Source of the DNA: Nitrospira lenta
GTDB lineage: Bacteria > Nitrospirota > Nitrospiria > Nitrospirales > Nitrospiraceae
Length of the DNA: 64,000 nucleotides
Assembly: GCF_900403705.1 (NCBI RefSeq)
Contig: NZ_OUNR01000012.1
Location: 558,001 to 622,000, forward strand
Direction: 5' to 3'
The notes below the pieces were generated by a model. That model was not told where the DNA came from and did no database searches. It saw only the letters and a program-made list of their open reading frames with translations. Every line of letters begins with the position of its first letter. The stretch's first letter is position 1. Shown one piece after another: positions 37,276 through 46,584 of the stretch. Position numbers and translations under genes: made by a program.

Positions 37276-37406
37276 GACGGTGATCTCCTCAGGCGACGGC
37301 AGTGTAGAAATCGGACACCGCCCATCATAAGAGAAACATTGGGCGGAGGTCAATTTGAAGCGCAGAACCGGCATACGTGGAGCTGCGTATGGTGAGCGGG
37401 TTCACC

Positions 37407-37435
37407 TTGACCCGTTCCCGCAGAATCGCTAAGGT
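37407..37435 (+). promoter_or_regulatory. predicted promoter of purEK
   Basis: TTGACC (37407-37412), a 17-base spacer and TAAGGT (37430-37435), 57 bases before purE. The same -10 variant TAAGGT appears at the PBP1A promoter. No purine riboswitch fold was seen. Confidence 0.45.
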
Positions 37436-37491
37436 GGCGCTCTGTTTTTCAGGCTGTGGTGGCTGTGGAATGAAGGAAGGAGTGCGCTGGT

Positions 37492-38061
37492 ATGGCTGGA
37501 ACAGGACGATCTTCTCGCCGGGTAAGTAAGGCGCACGGTCCGCTCATCGGAATTCTCGGGGGCAGCAAATCCGATTTTCCGATTCTGGAGAAAGCCGGCG
37601 CGCTGCTCTCGGAGTTTGAAATTCCCTATGAACTCTTAGTCGTGTCCGCTCATCGGACACCGGACCGGCTGTTTGAATATGCCGAGACCGCACCGGGACG
37701 CGGCATCGAGGTCATCATTGCAGGCGCCGGCGGGGCGGCCCATCTTCCGGGCATGCTGGCCGCCAAGACCCATCTGCCCGTTATCGGTGTTCCCATTCCC
37801 ACGGAAAACCTTCGAGGCCTGGATTCGTTGCTGTCGATCGTTCAGATGCCGAAAGGCATTCCTGTGGCGACGGTTGCCATCGGGGGGGCGGAAAATGCCG
37901 CCTTGTTGGCTGCCCAAATTCTGGCGGGCCGGTATTCCTGGATTGCTGATCGTGTGAAGGCGTTCCGCACGGCTCAAACGGATAGTGTCCTCAATTCTCC
38001 GGAGGCTCAGGGAACTAGCGTGGGGAGTCTCCAGGCGGATGGGACGAGTCTGCGGCCGTGA
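37492..38061 (+). CDS. purE: N5-carboxyaminoimidazole ribonucleotide mutase
   Basis: Class I PurE (189 aa), purine synthesis step from N5-CAIR to CAIR. Signature [42 protein letters not shown] and [26 protein letters not shown]-terminal 15 and C-terminal 30 residues extend beyond the core. Overlaps purK by four bases (ATGA-type coupling). Confidence 0.96.
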   Translation: MAGTGRSSRRVSKAHGPLIGILGGSKSDFPILEKAGALLSEFEIPYELLVVSAHRTPDRLFEYAETAPGRGIEVIIAGAGGAAHLPGMLAAKTHLPVIGVPIPTENLRGLDSLLSIVQMPKGIPVATVAIGGAENAALLAAQILAGRYSWIADRVKAFRTAQTDSVLNSPEAQGTSVGSLQADGTSLRP

Positions 38062-39218
38062 CCATGCAGCCCCTCGGACCCGGTGCGACTCTTGGAGTAT
38101 TGGGCGGCGGGCAGCTCGGTGCGATGTTCACCCGTGCGGCGCTGCAGCTTGGGTATCATGTCGCCGTCTGGGATCCGGATCCCGATGCGCCGGCGCATGG
38201 TTTCGCGAGCCGGTCTTTCTCGGCCGCGTTTTCAGATCCTGCTGCCTACCAGGACTTCAGCCGACTGGTGTCTGCCGTCACGTTCGAATGGGAAAATGTG
38301 CCGGCATCGCTCTGTGAGCAGTTGAGCCAGATCTGCCCCGTCCGTCCGTCTGCTGCCGTTCTGCGAGTCATCCAAGACCGAATCGATCAAAAACAATTTT
38401 TGCAGGCACAGGGACTTCCTGTTCCGTCGTTTTCGGTAGTGACGAATCCTGCTCAGCTTGCCGGCGCCGTGCATGCCTTCGGGTGTGCCGTGATCTGCAA
38501 AACGGCTACCGCGGGGTACGACGGGAAGGGTCAGTGGCCTATCAGGCAGCCGGCGGACATCGCGGAGGCGGAGGCGGCACTTCGGACAATGGTACCGACC
38601 GGTGCGCGGTGGATTGTCGAGTCCATGGTGGATTATGTGCGGGAGCTATCGGTGCTGGTCGTTCGGGGTGCAAATGGAGAGCACCGCCTGTATCCGGTCG
38701 TTGAAAACCGGCATGAGGCCGGGATTCTTCGAATGACGGTGGCGCCGGCGGTGATCTCCTCCGAGGTGGCCACGCAGGCGAAGGATGTGGCGCTTCGTGC
38801 CGTGGAAGCGCTTGGCGGTATCGGGGTGTTTTGTGTCGAGTTGTTCCAGCTTCACGGGGATCGTCTGTTGATCAACGAAATCGCGCCGCGTCCGCATAAT
38901 TCCGGACACTACACGTTGGATGCGTGTACCGTGTCACAATTCGAGCAGCAAGTGCGGGCCTTGTGTGGAATGCCGCTCGGAGAAGTCAGATTGTTGAGTC
39001 CTGCCGTTATGGTGAATCTGATCGGTCATGACGTTGAGAAGGTCGCGAGTTCTACTGGTTGTGGAGACCTCTTGGCCATTCCTGGGGCCACGCTCCATCT
39101 GTATGGGAAGCACAGGGTCAGGCCAGGCCGAAAAATGGGGCATGTCACCTTCCTTGCAGAGTCGGGCGACGAAGCGGCGGGCCGCGCCAGCCAGTGTATG
39201 AAGTTGCTGGCTGTGTAA
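38058..39218 (+). CDS. purK: N5-carboxyaminoimidazole ribonucleotide synthase
   Basis: ATP-grasp enzyme (386 aa) that makes N5-CAIR from AIR, bicarbonate and ATP, feeding PurE. Motifs: [39 protein letters not shown], and [17 protein letters not shown]. Translationally coupled to purE. Confidence 0.96.
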   Translation: MTMQPLGPGATLGVLGGGQLGAMFTRAALQLGYHVAVWDPDPDAPAHGFASRSFSAAFSDPAAYQDFSRLVSAVTFEWENVPASLCEQLSQICPVRPSAAVLRVIQDRIDQKQFLQAQGLPVPSFSVVTNPAQLAGAVHAFGCAVICKTATAGYDGKGQWPIRQPADIAEAEAALRTMVPTGARWIVESMVDYVRELSVLVVRGANGEHRLYPVVENRHEAGILRMTVAPAVISSEVATQAKDVALRAVEALGGIGVFCVELFQLHGDRLLINEIAPRPHNSGHYTLDACTVSQFEQQVRALCGMPLGEVRLLSPAVMVNLIGHDVEKVASSTGCGDLLAIPGATLHLYGKHRVRPGRKMGHVTFLAESGDEAAGRASQCMKLLAV

Positions 39219-39470
39219 GTAAGGGCGAAAAGAATCGGTATTGCCAGATCCCGCACGTGTATGGATGCCTCACCAATGGGGCACAATCGATAGACCCTCC
39301 TGTGAATTTCCAGACAGCCGTTCGATTTTGTAAGGATCGTACGGTTCACTCTTCGTGCTGATTCACGGAAAGACCGCTGGATTACCATGCCAATCGGCAG
39401 ATTCTGATCCCTCGATAGGGTACAGAAGTTGCTGCCCTTATGCGTGGTCTATCACCACGAGGGCTATCCT

Positions 39471-41318
39471 ATGAATACAGCGGCGGCATCAGCTGTACCT
39501 CCAACCAACAATCGCTTTCACCAATTCCTTACGCATCCCCGCTCACGGCTGATTCTCCTGCAATGCCTGGTGAGCGTGATCCTATCCTATGAGCTGCTTT
39601 TCGGAACGGAGTCGGTCATCAGCCGTGTGCACAGCGACGGGATGATCGTTGGAATGTGGGCATTCGTGAGCATGCTCGTTTTGTTGCCGAGTGTCTGGTT
39701 TGAGTTAGCTTGGGTCAATGGCGCGCTTGTGGCGGTTGATACTGTTTTGGTAACGGGGACGATCTATCTGTCAGGGAACGCGCGCCCGGATCTCTATACC
39801 GCATACTTTATCGTGATGCTGGTGGCGGCCTCAGTGCGGCGTCTGAGTCATAGGATGGGGCTGTGTCTTTTCCTTTGCGTCGGGTATGCCGCACTGTTGT
39901 ATGAGGGTATTGTCCTCAGTGAAACCGTTGCGGTCGGCCATTTACTTGGCGTACCGGTACTTCTGGTGATGGCGGTATTTTATGGGTTGGCGCTGGAAAC
40001 CGTGACCGTTGTCCAAGAAGAGAAGTCGACGTTGTTGAAAGACATCGAATCATTGAAGCGTACCGAAGAGCAATTGGCAGTGAGCAAGGTGCAGTTGGAA
40101 GCCCGCATTGCTGGATTGAATAAGGACCTGACGCAGTCCCAGGACAAGTTGCAGCAGGGACTGGCTGTGCGACAAGGGTTAGAACGGCGCTTGCGCGAGG
40201 CGCAGAAGATGGAGGCTGTCGGACGGATGGCGGCTGGGATTGCCAAGGAGTTCGGCGAGTTGTTTGTGGTGATTGGGAAGCAGACCGGGGTGCTGCTGGC
40301 CCAGTTGCCGTCCAACGATCCTCTGCGAGTGGCAACGGACGAGATCTTTACAACCGGTGAGAAAGCCGCCGCATTGACGGCCCAACTGATCGCGCTCAAT
40401 TTGGAGGAGGGGCAGGTCCGACAGGTGCTTTCGGTACAGACGGTTTTGGCGGATCTTCAGGGCGCGATCAAGAGCGTACTCCCGGGGCAGATTGATCTCG
40501 CGATTCATCAAGACGAATCCCCGATTTATGCGGAGGTCGATCGTGAGGGGCTGGAAAAGGTTCTGCTCCAGCTGGTGGTCAATGCGCGGGATGCCATGCC
40601 AAACGGCGGACAACTCGTGATTGAGGCTCGCTCGGGGGCAGGCCTGCCGGGCGCTACTCATGCCAGCGGGATTGGTAAGAAGCCGGCTCATGATGTGTTG
40701 GTGCAGATCAGCGACACCGGAACGGGAATGAATCTGGATACGCAGGCGCGGATGTTTGAACCGTTTTTTTCGACGAAAGAAACCAATATCGGACTCGGAC
40801 TGACGGCGGTGTACGGGATTGTCAAACAAAACGGGGGAATGGTCGAGGTGGATAGCCGGCCCGGGCAAGGGACAGTGGTTCGAGTCTGGCTGCCAGGCGC
40901 ACGAGCTGTCACGGCGCATGAGGAACCGGTTCCCAAGTCGACGCAGGCGAAGGGAGACGAGACGATTCTACTGGTTGAGGAAGATGAGATTCGGCGCAAG
41001 CTGGTCGGCTCGACGCTGGTCCGGCACAAGTACCGCGTGCTGGAGGCCGCGTCTTCCGTTGAAGCATTGATGCTGACCCAGCGGTACCAAGGTGTTGTGC
41101 ATTTAACGGTGAGTCCTTTGGTCATGACCGAGATCGGTGGTCGGGAATTGGCTCGCCGGCTCCTCAACCATCACCCCGCGATGAAAGCGCTGTTTGTGTC
41201 GAGCTATGACGATGAGACGATTGCGCATCATCGGATCAATCGACGATGGGTGCTGCAGCACCCCTATCGGCAAGTCGGATTGGTGGAGAAAGTCAGAGAG
41301 ATGCTCGATGCTGCCTAA
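39471..41318 (+). CDS. membrane hybrid histidine kinase lacking phospho-sites
   Basis: 615 aa from the ATG at 39471 (GAGGG eight bases upstream; frame opens at 39429). About six membrane helices (residues 25-180), a coiled coil, then a kinase region. The phospho-acceptor box reads GRMAAGIAKEFGELFVVI: the His of the usual GIAHDFNN is Lys259. The HATPase domain keeps its N box (NARDAMPNGG), DTGTGM and IGLGLTAVYGI, so ATP binding looks possible. In the C-terminal receiver (ILLVEEDEIRRKL) the phospho-Asp position is Pro549 (TVSPLVMTE) and the conserved Lys is His (QHPYRQ). It is probably a scaffold or allosteric partner rather than a working phosphorelay. Confidence 0.85.
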   Translation: MNTAAASAVPPTNNRFHQFLTHPRSRLILLQCLVSVILSYELLFGTESVISRVHSDGMIVGMWAFVSMLVLLPSVWFELAWVNGALVAVDTVLVTGTIYLSGNARPDLYTAYFIVMLVAASVRRLSHRMGLCLFLCVGYAALLYEGIVLSETVAVGHLLGVPVLLVMAVFYGLALETVTVVQEEKSTLLKDIESLKRTEEQLAVSKVQLEARIAGLNKDLTQSQDKLQQGLAVRQGLERRLREAQKMEAVGRMAAGIAKEFGELFVVIGKQTGVLLAQLPSNDPLRVATDEIFTTGEKAAALTAQLIALNLEEGQVRQVLSVQTVLADLQGAIKSVLPGQIDLAIHQDESPIYAEVDREGLEKVLLQLVVNARDAMPNGGQLVIEARSGAGLPGATHASGIGKKPAHDVLVQISDTGTGMNLDTQARMFEPFFSTKETNIGLGLTAVYGIVKQNGGMVEVDSRPGQGTVVRVWLPGARAVTAHEEPVPKSTQAKGDETILLVEEDEIRRKLVGSTLVRHKYRVLEAASSVEALMLTQRYQGVVHLTVSPLVMTEIGGRELARRLLNHHPAMKALFVSSYDDETIAHHRINRRWVLQHPYRQVGLVEKVREMLDAA

Positions 41319-41330
41319 CGCTCAGGGCCA

Positions 41331-42035
41331 TCAGTACCGTCCGGAGTGGTCTGGGGAGAAGAAGGGCACATCCCGTTGTTTGAAGATTCCTACCAAGGCC
41401 ATGCCTGCCACGAATCCTCCAATGTGAGCGAAGAACGCGATCCCTCCGCCGCGTGACCCCAGTGACATTCCTCCGCTGTACAGCTGTCCCAAGAACCACA
41501 AGCCCAAGACGATGACGGCCGGTACCGAGGTGGTTCCAAAGAAGGGAGGTGGGATCAGCACCAGTACGCGGGCTTTGGGATAGAGCAGGAGATAGGCTCC
41601 TAGAATTGCGGAAATGGCGCCACTGGCGCCGACCATGGGGATTTGAGAGGACGGGTCGGTGAATGCGTGACTGAGGGCTGCCAGGACTCCGCAGAGCACA
41701 TAGAAGACCGCAAACTTAAGATGACCCATCGCATCTTCGATATTGTTGCCGAAGATCCAGAGATAGAGCATGTTGCCGAGCAAATGCATCCAGCCGCCAT
41801 GGAGAAACATGCTCGTGATCAGGGTCAGTGTGGCCGGAATAGAGACAATGTCGTTTGGGAGCGCCGCATGGTTAAAAATGACGGCAGGTATGGCCCCATA
41901 CTGAAAAGCAAATGCTTCGCCGAGCTTGTCAGGAAGCGTGAACTGGTAGGCAAATACCATCACGCAGACTGCAATGATGGCACTCGTCACGATCGGGGGG
42001 CGCTCAGTCGGGTTATCGTCGCGCAGGGGGAGCAT
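41331..42035 (-). CDS. rhomboid-family intramembrane serine protease
   Basis: A 234-aa rhomboid with about six membrane helices. The catalytic dyad is visible: Ser in VGASGAISAILGAYLLL and His in FFAHIGGFVAGM. The HGGWMHLLGNMLYLWIFG loop, which stabilises the oxyanion region, is also present. Starts nine bases after the DHH gene and is probably co-transcribed with it. The substrate is unknown. Confidence 0.92.
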   Translation of the reverse strand: MLPLRDDNPTERPPIVTSAIIAVCVMVFAYQFTLPDKLGEAFAFQYGAIPAVIFNHAALPNDIVSIPATLTLITSMFLHGGWMHLLGNMLYLWIFGNNIEDAMGHLKFAVFYVLCGVLAALSHAFTDPSSQIPMVGASGAISAILGAYLLLYPKARVLVLIPPPFFGTTSVPAVIVLGLWFLGQLYSGGMSLGSRGGGIAFFAHIGGFVAGMALVGIFKQRDVPFFSPDHSGRY

Positions 42036-42044
42036 GGGAGCCCG

Positions 42045-42917
42045 CTAAGGCGTTCGACGACGATCAATGAGAGGCCGAGGTAGATCCGGGTTTGACGGAA
42101 GCGATCCATCGCCGTTGAGAGGCACGGAAAACCCGGCCGCATGGGTATGGCCCCCGCCGCCAAAAGAAGCCGCAATGCTTCCCACATCGGTGCCGTCTTC
42201 ACGTGATCGCATGCTGAAGTATCGACGGCTGTCTCGGTCGTGCCAGATCAGGCAAAATGGATGGTCCGGAGAAAGGCGCTCTCCGATTTGACTGGTGAGG
42301 ATGGCGCTGTGTACGGCTGGGATAACGGCGCCTTGAAACTCGACCATCACGGCCTGAGCGGCAAGCTTTCCGACGAGCTCCTGTTCATATCGAAGGATCG
42401 CGCGGCCTTCCTGTTCCAACTCGAGTTGGGTGAATCGGTTCCATCGATCAAACTCGAATGGATAGGAGGCAATGGCGGCGTTGATTTCGCGGCTGCCCGG
42501 CAGCGCCCAATTCCAGAGGTCTTTATCCTGGATATATTGCAGTAGCCACGGAGCCGACGTGCCGTGCGCCCATTCCCATCCCAGGACCGCGCCGGACTTC
42601 TTCATGTCAAAGTAGGCGTAGGGGAGGTCGGCAAGGGCTTGTTCGGCGGTAATATGGTGATCGAGGATCAGCAGGTTTTTCGTTTCAGCGGCCATCGCTT
42701 CGAGCACCGGTCGCGAATAGCTGAAATCGACGATAACGACGTGCTGATCCTTGATATCGGGTGGAGGTGGATTCCCATGCTTGACGGGAATGAATCGAGC
42801 CGCCGGATATTGCGTCCAGATGGCCCAGGCTGCGCCAAATCCATCCGCACAGTCGGCATGATAGAGGACGGTGCTTGGGGGGGTGCTGAACTGGCGGCTG
42901 CGTGGCGAATCACTCAT
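42045..42917 (-). CDS. DHH-family phosphoesterase
   Basis: A 290-aa DHH/DHHA1 protein from the ATG at 42917 (frame opens at 42938). Metal motifs: YHADCADGFGAAW, VDFSY, LILDHH, and C-terminal GGGGHTHAAGF (DHHA1). Related proteins cleave short oligonucleotides or cyclic dinucleotides; there is no DisA-like or membrane sensor part. Followed by the rhomboid gene. Confidence 0.88.
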   Translation of the reverse strand: MSDSPRSRQFSTPPSTVLYHADCADGFGAAWAIWTQYPAARFIPVKHGNPPPPDIKDQHVVIVDFSYSRPVLEAMAAETKNLLILDHHITAEQALADLPYAYFDMKKSGAVLGWEWAHGTSAPWLLQYIQDKDLWNWALPGSREINAAIASYPFEFDRWNRFTQLELEQEGRAILRYEQELVGKLAAQAVMVEFQGAVIPAVHSAILTSQIGERLSPDHPFCLIWHDRDSRRYFSMRSREDGTDVGSIAASFGGGGHTHAAGFSVPLNGDGSLPSNPDLPRPLIDRRRTP

Positions 42918-42986
42918 AGTAGTTCGCCACAATACCATGTGTATGGGGGTGGACTAAAGGGGCGGTTGCAGCAATGGGCGTGATCG

Positions 42987-44048
42987 TCAAAGACTATTCA
43001 CATAGTCGATGAGTTGTCGAAGCCGTCCGGCGCTCCGGCGGTTGGATGGAAAAACCAGTCGGGGCAGGTTGACGATGGCTGGTTCGTCCAGTTCTTCTTC
43101 CAAGGCCGCACGCAGTTCAAAACGTCCTTCAGAGAGGAGGTCGCTGAATTGAGTCTGGATGTGCTCGAGATGTTCCGCTGAGATGGGAGAATTCAACCGC
43201 ATCGCCATCAATCTTCCGACGAATCGAATGGAGTGGTAGCGGCGATAGAACGTTGAAATCTCCTCCACGGCGGCCTCTGCTGAGTTCACGACTTTGAAGA
43301 GGCTGAGATCTTCTTGATTGATCAGCCGTCGCTTCAGGAGTTGCTTCACAATAAAGGCGGACCAGTCATCCCAGTAATCGCATCCGGGGGCTTGGATGCA
43401 GACAATCGGTTGCGGGTCGCTCTTGCCGGTTTGCGCCAGCGTCAGGATCTCGAAGCCTTCGTCGTGCGTCCCGAAGCCGCCTGGGAACAGAGCAATCGCG
43501 TTGGCTTCTTTTTGGAACATCAGTTTGCGGGTAAAGAAGTATTTGAAGGTGATCAGCTTGGGATCGTTGGCAATCGTAGCGTTCGCGCCCTGCTCGAACG
43601 GGAGCATGATGTTGACCCCAAAGCTGTTCTCGCGTCCGGCCCCTTCTTGTGAGGCGCGCATGATGCCGTCTGCGCCGCCGGTGATCACCATGTAGCCGGC
43701 TTTCACCACTTGTTCCGCGAAGCGATGGGCTAACTGATAATTGGGATCATCGGAGGGTGTACGCGCAGAGCCGAAGATGCTGACTTTTCGCCGATCGTGA
43801 TAACCGTTAAAGACGGCAAACGCGTGGCGGAGTTCCTTGATTGCGCGGTTAATGATTTTCAGATCCAAGAGGTCGAGATGCGAGTCATGGAACTTCAGCA
43901 CTCCCGTCAGCAGTTCCCTCATCAGCGTGGCATGAAGGTCGTCTTCAGGACTATCCAGGAGGCCGCGAACCTGGTTCAGGACCTCATCGTTGGAAAGGAT
44001 TGTGCGCGGTCGATTTTGTGTCGATTTCATAGGGGAGTCCATAGGCAC
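42987..44048 (-). CDS. LOG-family nucleotide monophosphate nucleosidase-like protein
   Basis: A 353-aa Rossmann-type protein of the LOG/TIGR00730 group (PpnN-like). Motifs: SIFGSARTPSDDP, ITGGADGIMRASQEGA and FPGGFGTHDEGFE (PGGxGTxxE catalytic motif). Family members remove the base from nucleoside 5'-monophosphates. The N- and C-terminal extensions resemble those of PpnN-type enzymes. Start codon unsure (GTG 44048, ATG 44042 or 44030). Confidence 0.85.
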   Translation of the reverse strand: MPMDSPMKSTQNRPRTILSNDEVLNQVRGLLDSPEDDLHATLMRELLTGVLKFHDSHLDLLDLKIINRAIKELRHAFAVFNGYHDRRKVSIFGSARTPSDDPNYQLAHRFAEQVVKAGYMVITGGADGIMRASQEGAGRENSFGVNIMLPFEQGANATIANDPKLITFKYFFTRKLMFQKEANAIALFPGGFGTHDEGFEILTLAQTGKSDPQPIVCIQAPGCDYWDDWSAFIVKQLLKRRLINQEDLSLFKVVNSAEAAVEEISTFYRRYHSIRFVGRLMAMRLNSPISAEHLEHIQTQFSDLLSEGRFELRAALEEELDEPAIVNLPRLVFPSNRRSAGRLRQLIDYVNSL

Positions 44049-44134
44049 CGTTAGGTCGAGTGAACAAGAGTCAGTGAAAAAATTCTACCAGTCGCGGTTC
44101 TCGCGGTCAAAGAAGATCGTGAGATGCGCGACGA

Positions 44135-44905
44135 TTAGGCGAGATCGGTTGATTTGGGCGAGTTCTGAAGGACCCAGGCCTTAATGCGTGATTGATCGGC
44201 TGGAGAGAGCCCGGTGAATTGCACATCGACACTGGGGCTTCCCGTCGTTCCGGCTCTTCCGGATTCGTAGACCGGGTCATAGTCCTCGAGGATCGTTCCA
44301 GTCACGGTCAGAGGAGCGGTGAGATCGGGAAGGGTGAATCTGAGGAAGACGCGCGTGCCGGGTAATAAAAGGGTTGCGGTCTGGACCATGGCCCCGACAT
44401 GGCTGAGCTGTACGATGATGGCTTGGTGTTGCGCGCCGGGTGAGTGGGAATCCATGACGCCAATCGTCGCGGGGACTCGAGTCTGACAGCGTTTAGGGGA
44501 TAAGACGAGATCCCGCGCAGTCAACACTCCGACCGGCTGTTCCTGTTTGGTGACAATGAGAATGGGGGCGCCCGAAGACATCATGAGAGTCGTGGCCTCA
44601 TCCGCCGCGCGGTCGTATTCAATAAAGTGCACCGGGTGAGACATGATTGCTCGAACTTCGATATCATCCGGGGCAAGGCCCAGCGCGACCACCTTTTTCA
44701 CAATGTCTGCAGGTGTCATCAAGCCGAAGTGCAGCTCCGTGTCTTTCACCAGCAGGCAGGGCATTTGTTCACGCTCTAAGAGCGTGGCCGCTTCGGTCAC
44801 GGAAATGTCACCGGGAATTTGAACGACACCTGGAGTCATCATGTGTGCGACCACTGTAAGTTTGGGGTTTGGCGTTTTCGGTTGTTGATCGTTTGGATGT
44901 ATCAT
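44135..44905 (-). CDS. CBS-pair protein with C-terminal PilZ-like domain
   Basis: A 256-aa protein: two CBS repeats (about residues 18-135; MMTPGVVQIPGDISVTEAA, IMSHPVHFIEYDRAADEA, GVLTARDLV), then a PilZ-like domain (RCQTRVPATI as RxxxR, QLSHVGAMV in place of DxSxxG, VDVQFTGLS). It could join adenine-nucleotide sensing (CBS) to cyclic-di-GMP binding (PilZ); the weakened second PilZ motif makes the latter uncertain. Confidence 0.85.
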   Translation of the reverse strand: MIHPNDQQPKTPNPKLTVVAHMMTPGVVQIPGDISVTEAATLLEREQMPCLLVKDTELHFGLMTPADIVKKVVALGLAPDDIEVRAIMSHPVHFIEYDRAADEATTLMMSSGAPILIVTKQEQPVGVLTARDLVLSPKRCQTRVPATIGVMDSHSPGAQHQAIIVQLSHVGAMVQTATLLLPGTRVFLRFTLPDLTAPLTVTGTILEDYDPVYESGRAGTTGSPSVDVQFTGLSPADQSRIKAWVLQNSPKSTDLA

Positions 44906-45084
44906 CGCATCGCCAGGGTGTTCAGGGTGACCGGTGCGTATCCTGGCTGCAGCGGTGTATGGGAAGTATAGCAGACGAATGCGAGTTTCCCTGTCTCCGC
45001 CAAAGCCTTGTCAGACAACAGTTTATCGGCATACACTGAGTCTGATTGATGTTGGGGATGGTGCCGGAGTGGAAGGGTGGGAGG

Positions 45085-46584
45085 ATGACCCTGTCGCGTG
45101 ATGTGTGTCATGATTTTCAAGGCCGAGTGGACCGGATCCCGGTTCACGGGCTTGGGCTGTCGGTGGATGTCTATTCACCAGACCTTCATAGCTTGCTCGC
45201 CGATCTGACCAGCCGTCAAGTCCTTCCGATGTATTTGGAGGTGTTTCATGCGACCTCCAGTGCGCTGGCCGCGGTTCGTGATCAGACGAATTTGCCACTT
45301 CCCTATCATGGAGAAGGGCTCTGGGTGACGCAACCGGGGGCTGGGAATGATCCGTTGTTTCAAGAAGAAGCGCGGATGTTAGCTTCCAACCTTTCTTTGC
45401 TTCGGAGCGCCTGGTCGAATCATGAATGTGCGACGAAGCATATCGCCGGGTATTCGTTCGGGACCTATCTCCCGCCGTTGTACACGACCGCGAGCGCGGA
45501 CATTGTGGCTAAGAACATCAATATGGTTCAGGCGATCTTTGATCAATCAGCTGCGCTGCCGGGCGGCGGCTCTCCGCTCTTTCTGCTGGAGATGCCGCCA
45601 TTGACATTTTTTGTCGCCGGGACCCTTTCGATTCCAGCCTACTTTCGTTGCGTCACCGAGCAAGCCGCCTGTGGGCTGGTGTTGGATGTCGGGCATCTAT
45701 GGACCGTCTATCGCTATTCTGGAGCCTGGCGGACTCAGTCCCTCATGCAATTCGTCGATGACTTCCTGCGCGAGTTTCCGGTCGAGCGGGTCGTGGAGAT
45801 TCATGTCGCGGGGCTGGCCGTTCACGAGTCTCTGGTCGGCGAGGCGGGTATCGCGAAGAGTGCGGACCCGAATCTGCTTCCGCGATGGACGGATGCCCAT
45901 GCCGCGCCGATTCCCTCGGTGTTGTTCGAGATGTTGGATCAGATTCTTCGGTGCGGGCGGTTGGAGCAATTGCGTGGGATGGCGCTCGAAGTCGATACGA
46001 AGCCCAACGGTCTCATCGCAGACGAACTGGCCTGGTTTTTAGAACGATATAAACAGGTGTTCGATCAACCTGTGTTGCAAGGTTCGGTCGCCGGTGTATC
46101 TTCCTCCCTGCCGGTCCACGCACGGTTCTCGACAGATAGCGGCGTAGTATCGAAGACCGAGTCTCTGGCTGAGGCCTATGAAGCGTATGCGCAGATTGTA
46201 TCGGGCCGGGCCGAGCCGGTCGGACCGAATTGGATGGCGGCAACGGCCTGTGCCGAGGATCTTGACTGGTATCGAACGAAGTACCTTCCCTATGAAATTC
46301 TCCACTGGGGCGGCGATGTCGAAGCGATGTTCCCTGAAACCTGTCGGGAATTGGCTGGTCGGCAAATCGTCACGGACAGTTTTGTGTCCTATTGGTTTCA
46401 CCGGCCGCATCCGGTGACTCGGTCCTATGATTTTTTTGACGTGAAGATCGATCGGTTCGTGGAGTTTATCAGTGAGAACGCTTCGGAGCTGACACTGCTG
46501 GTACAACGGGAAGCCACTGAATTGCGCCTGGCCTATCAGGCTGCCAACGAGGCGTCTTCGCAGTCGACGGGTGTGCACCGATGA
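45085..46584 (+). CDS. DUF692/MNIO-like protein with extra C-terminal domain
   Basis: A 499-aa protein (ATG at 45085 after GGAAGGG; frame opens at 45046). Residues about 20-330 follow the DUF692 TIM-barrel pattern, with likely metal ligands in PYHGEGLW, WSNHECATKHI, LLEMPPLTFF, LVLDVGHLW, VVEIHVAGLAVHES, TDAHAAPIPS and GMALEVDTKP. MNIO enzymes of this family use several iron ions to modify Cys in peptides, as MbnB does. A C-terminal region of about 160 residues (YEAYAQIVSG, YLPYEILHWGG, YWFHRPHPVTRSYDFF) is not assigned. No precursor peptide was found nearby. It overlaps the Dus gene by four bases. Confidence 0.75.
   Translation: MTLSRDVCHDFQGRVDRIPVHGLGLSVDVYSPDLHSLLADLTSRQVLPMYLEVFHATSSALAAVRDQTNLPLPYHGEGLWVTQPGAGNDPLFQEEARMLASNLSLLRSAWSNHECATKHIAGYSFGTYLPPLYTTASADIVAKNINMVQAIFDQSAALPGGGSPLFLLEMPPLTFFVAGTLSIPAYFRCVTEQAACGLVLDVGHLWTVYRYSGAWRTQSLMQFVDDFLREFPVERVVEIHVAGLAVHESLVGEAGIAKSADPNLLPRWTDAHAAPIPSVLFEMLDQILRCGRLEQLRGMALEVDTKPNGLIADELAWFLERYKQVFDQPVLQGSVAGVSSSLPVHARFSTDSGVVSKTESLAEAYEAYAQIVSGRAEPVGPNWMAATACAEDLDWYRTKYLPYEILHWGGDVEAMFPETCRELAGRQIVTDSFVSYWFHRPHPVTRSYDFFDVKIDRFVEFISENASELTLLVQREATELRLAYQAANEASSQSTGVHR

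Noticed and set aside
37376-37491. Possible purine riboswitch before purE
   Set aside because: No three-way-junction core or conserved riboswitch bases were seen; a plain promoter explains the region.
44906-45084. Precursor peptide for the DUF692-like protein
   Set aside because: No small Cys-containing ORF with a ribosome site on either strand.
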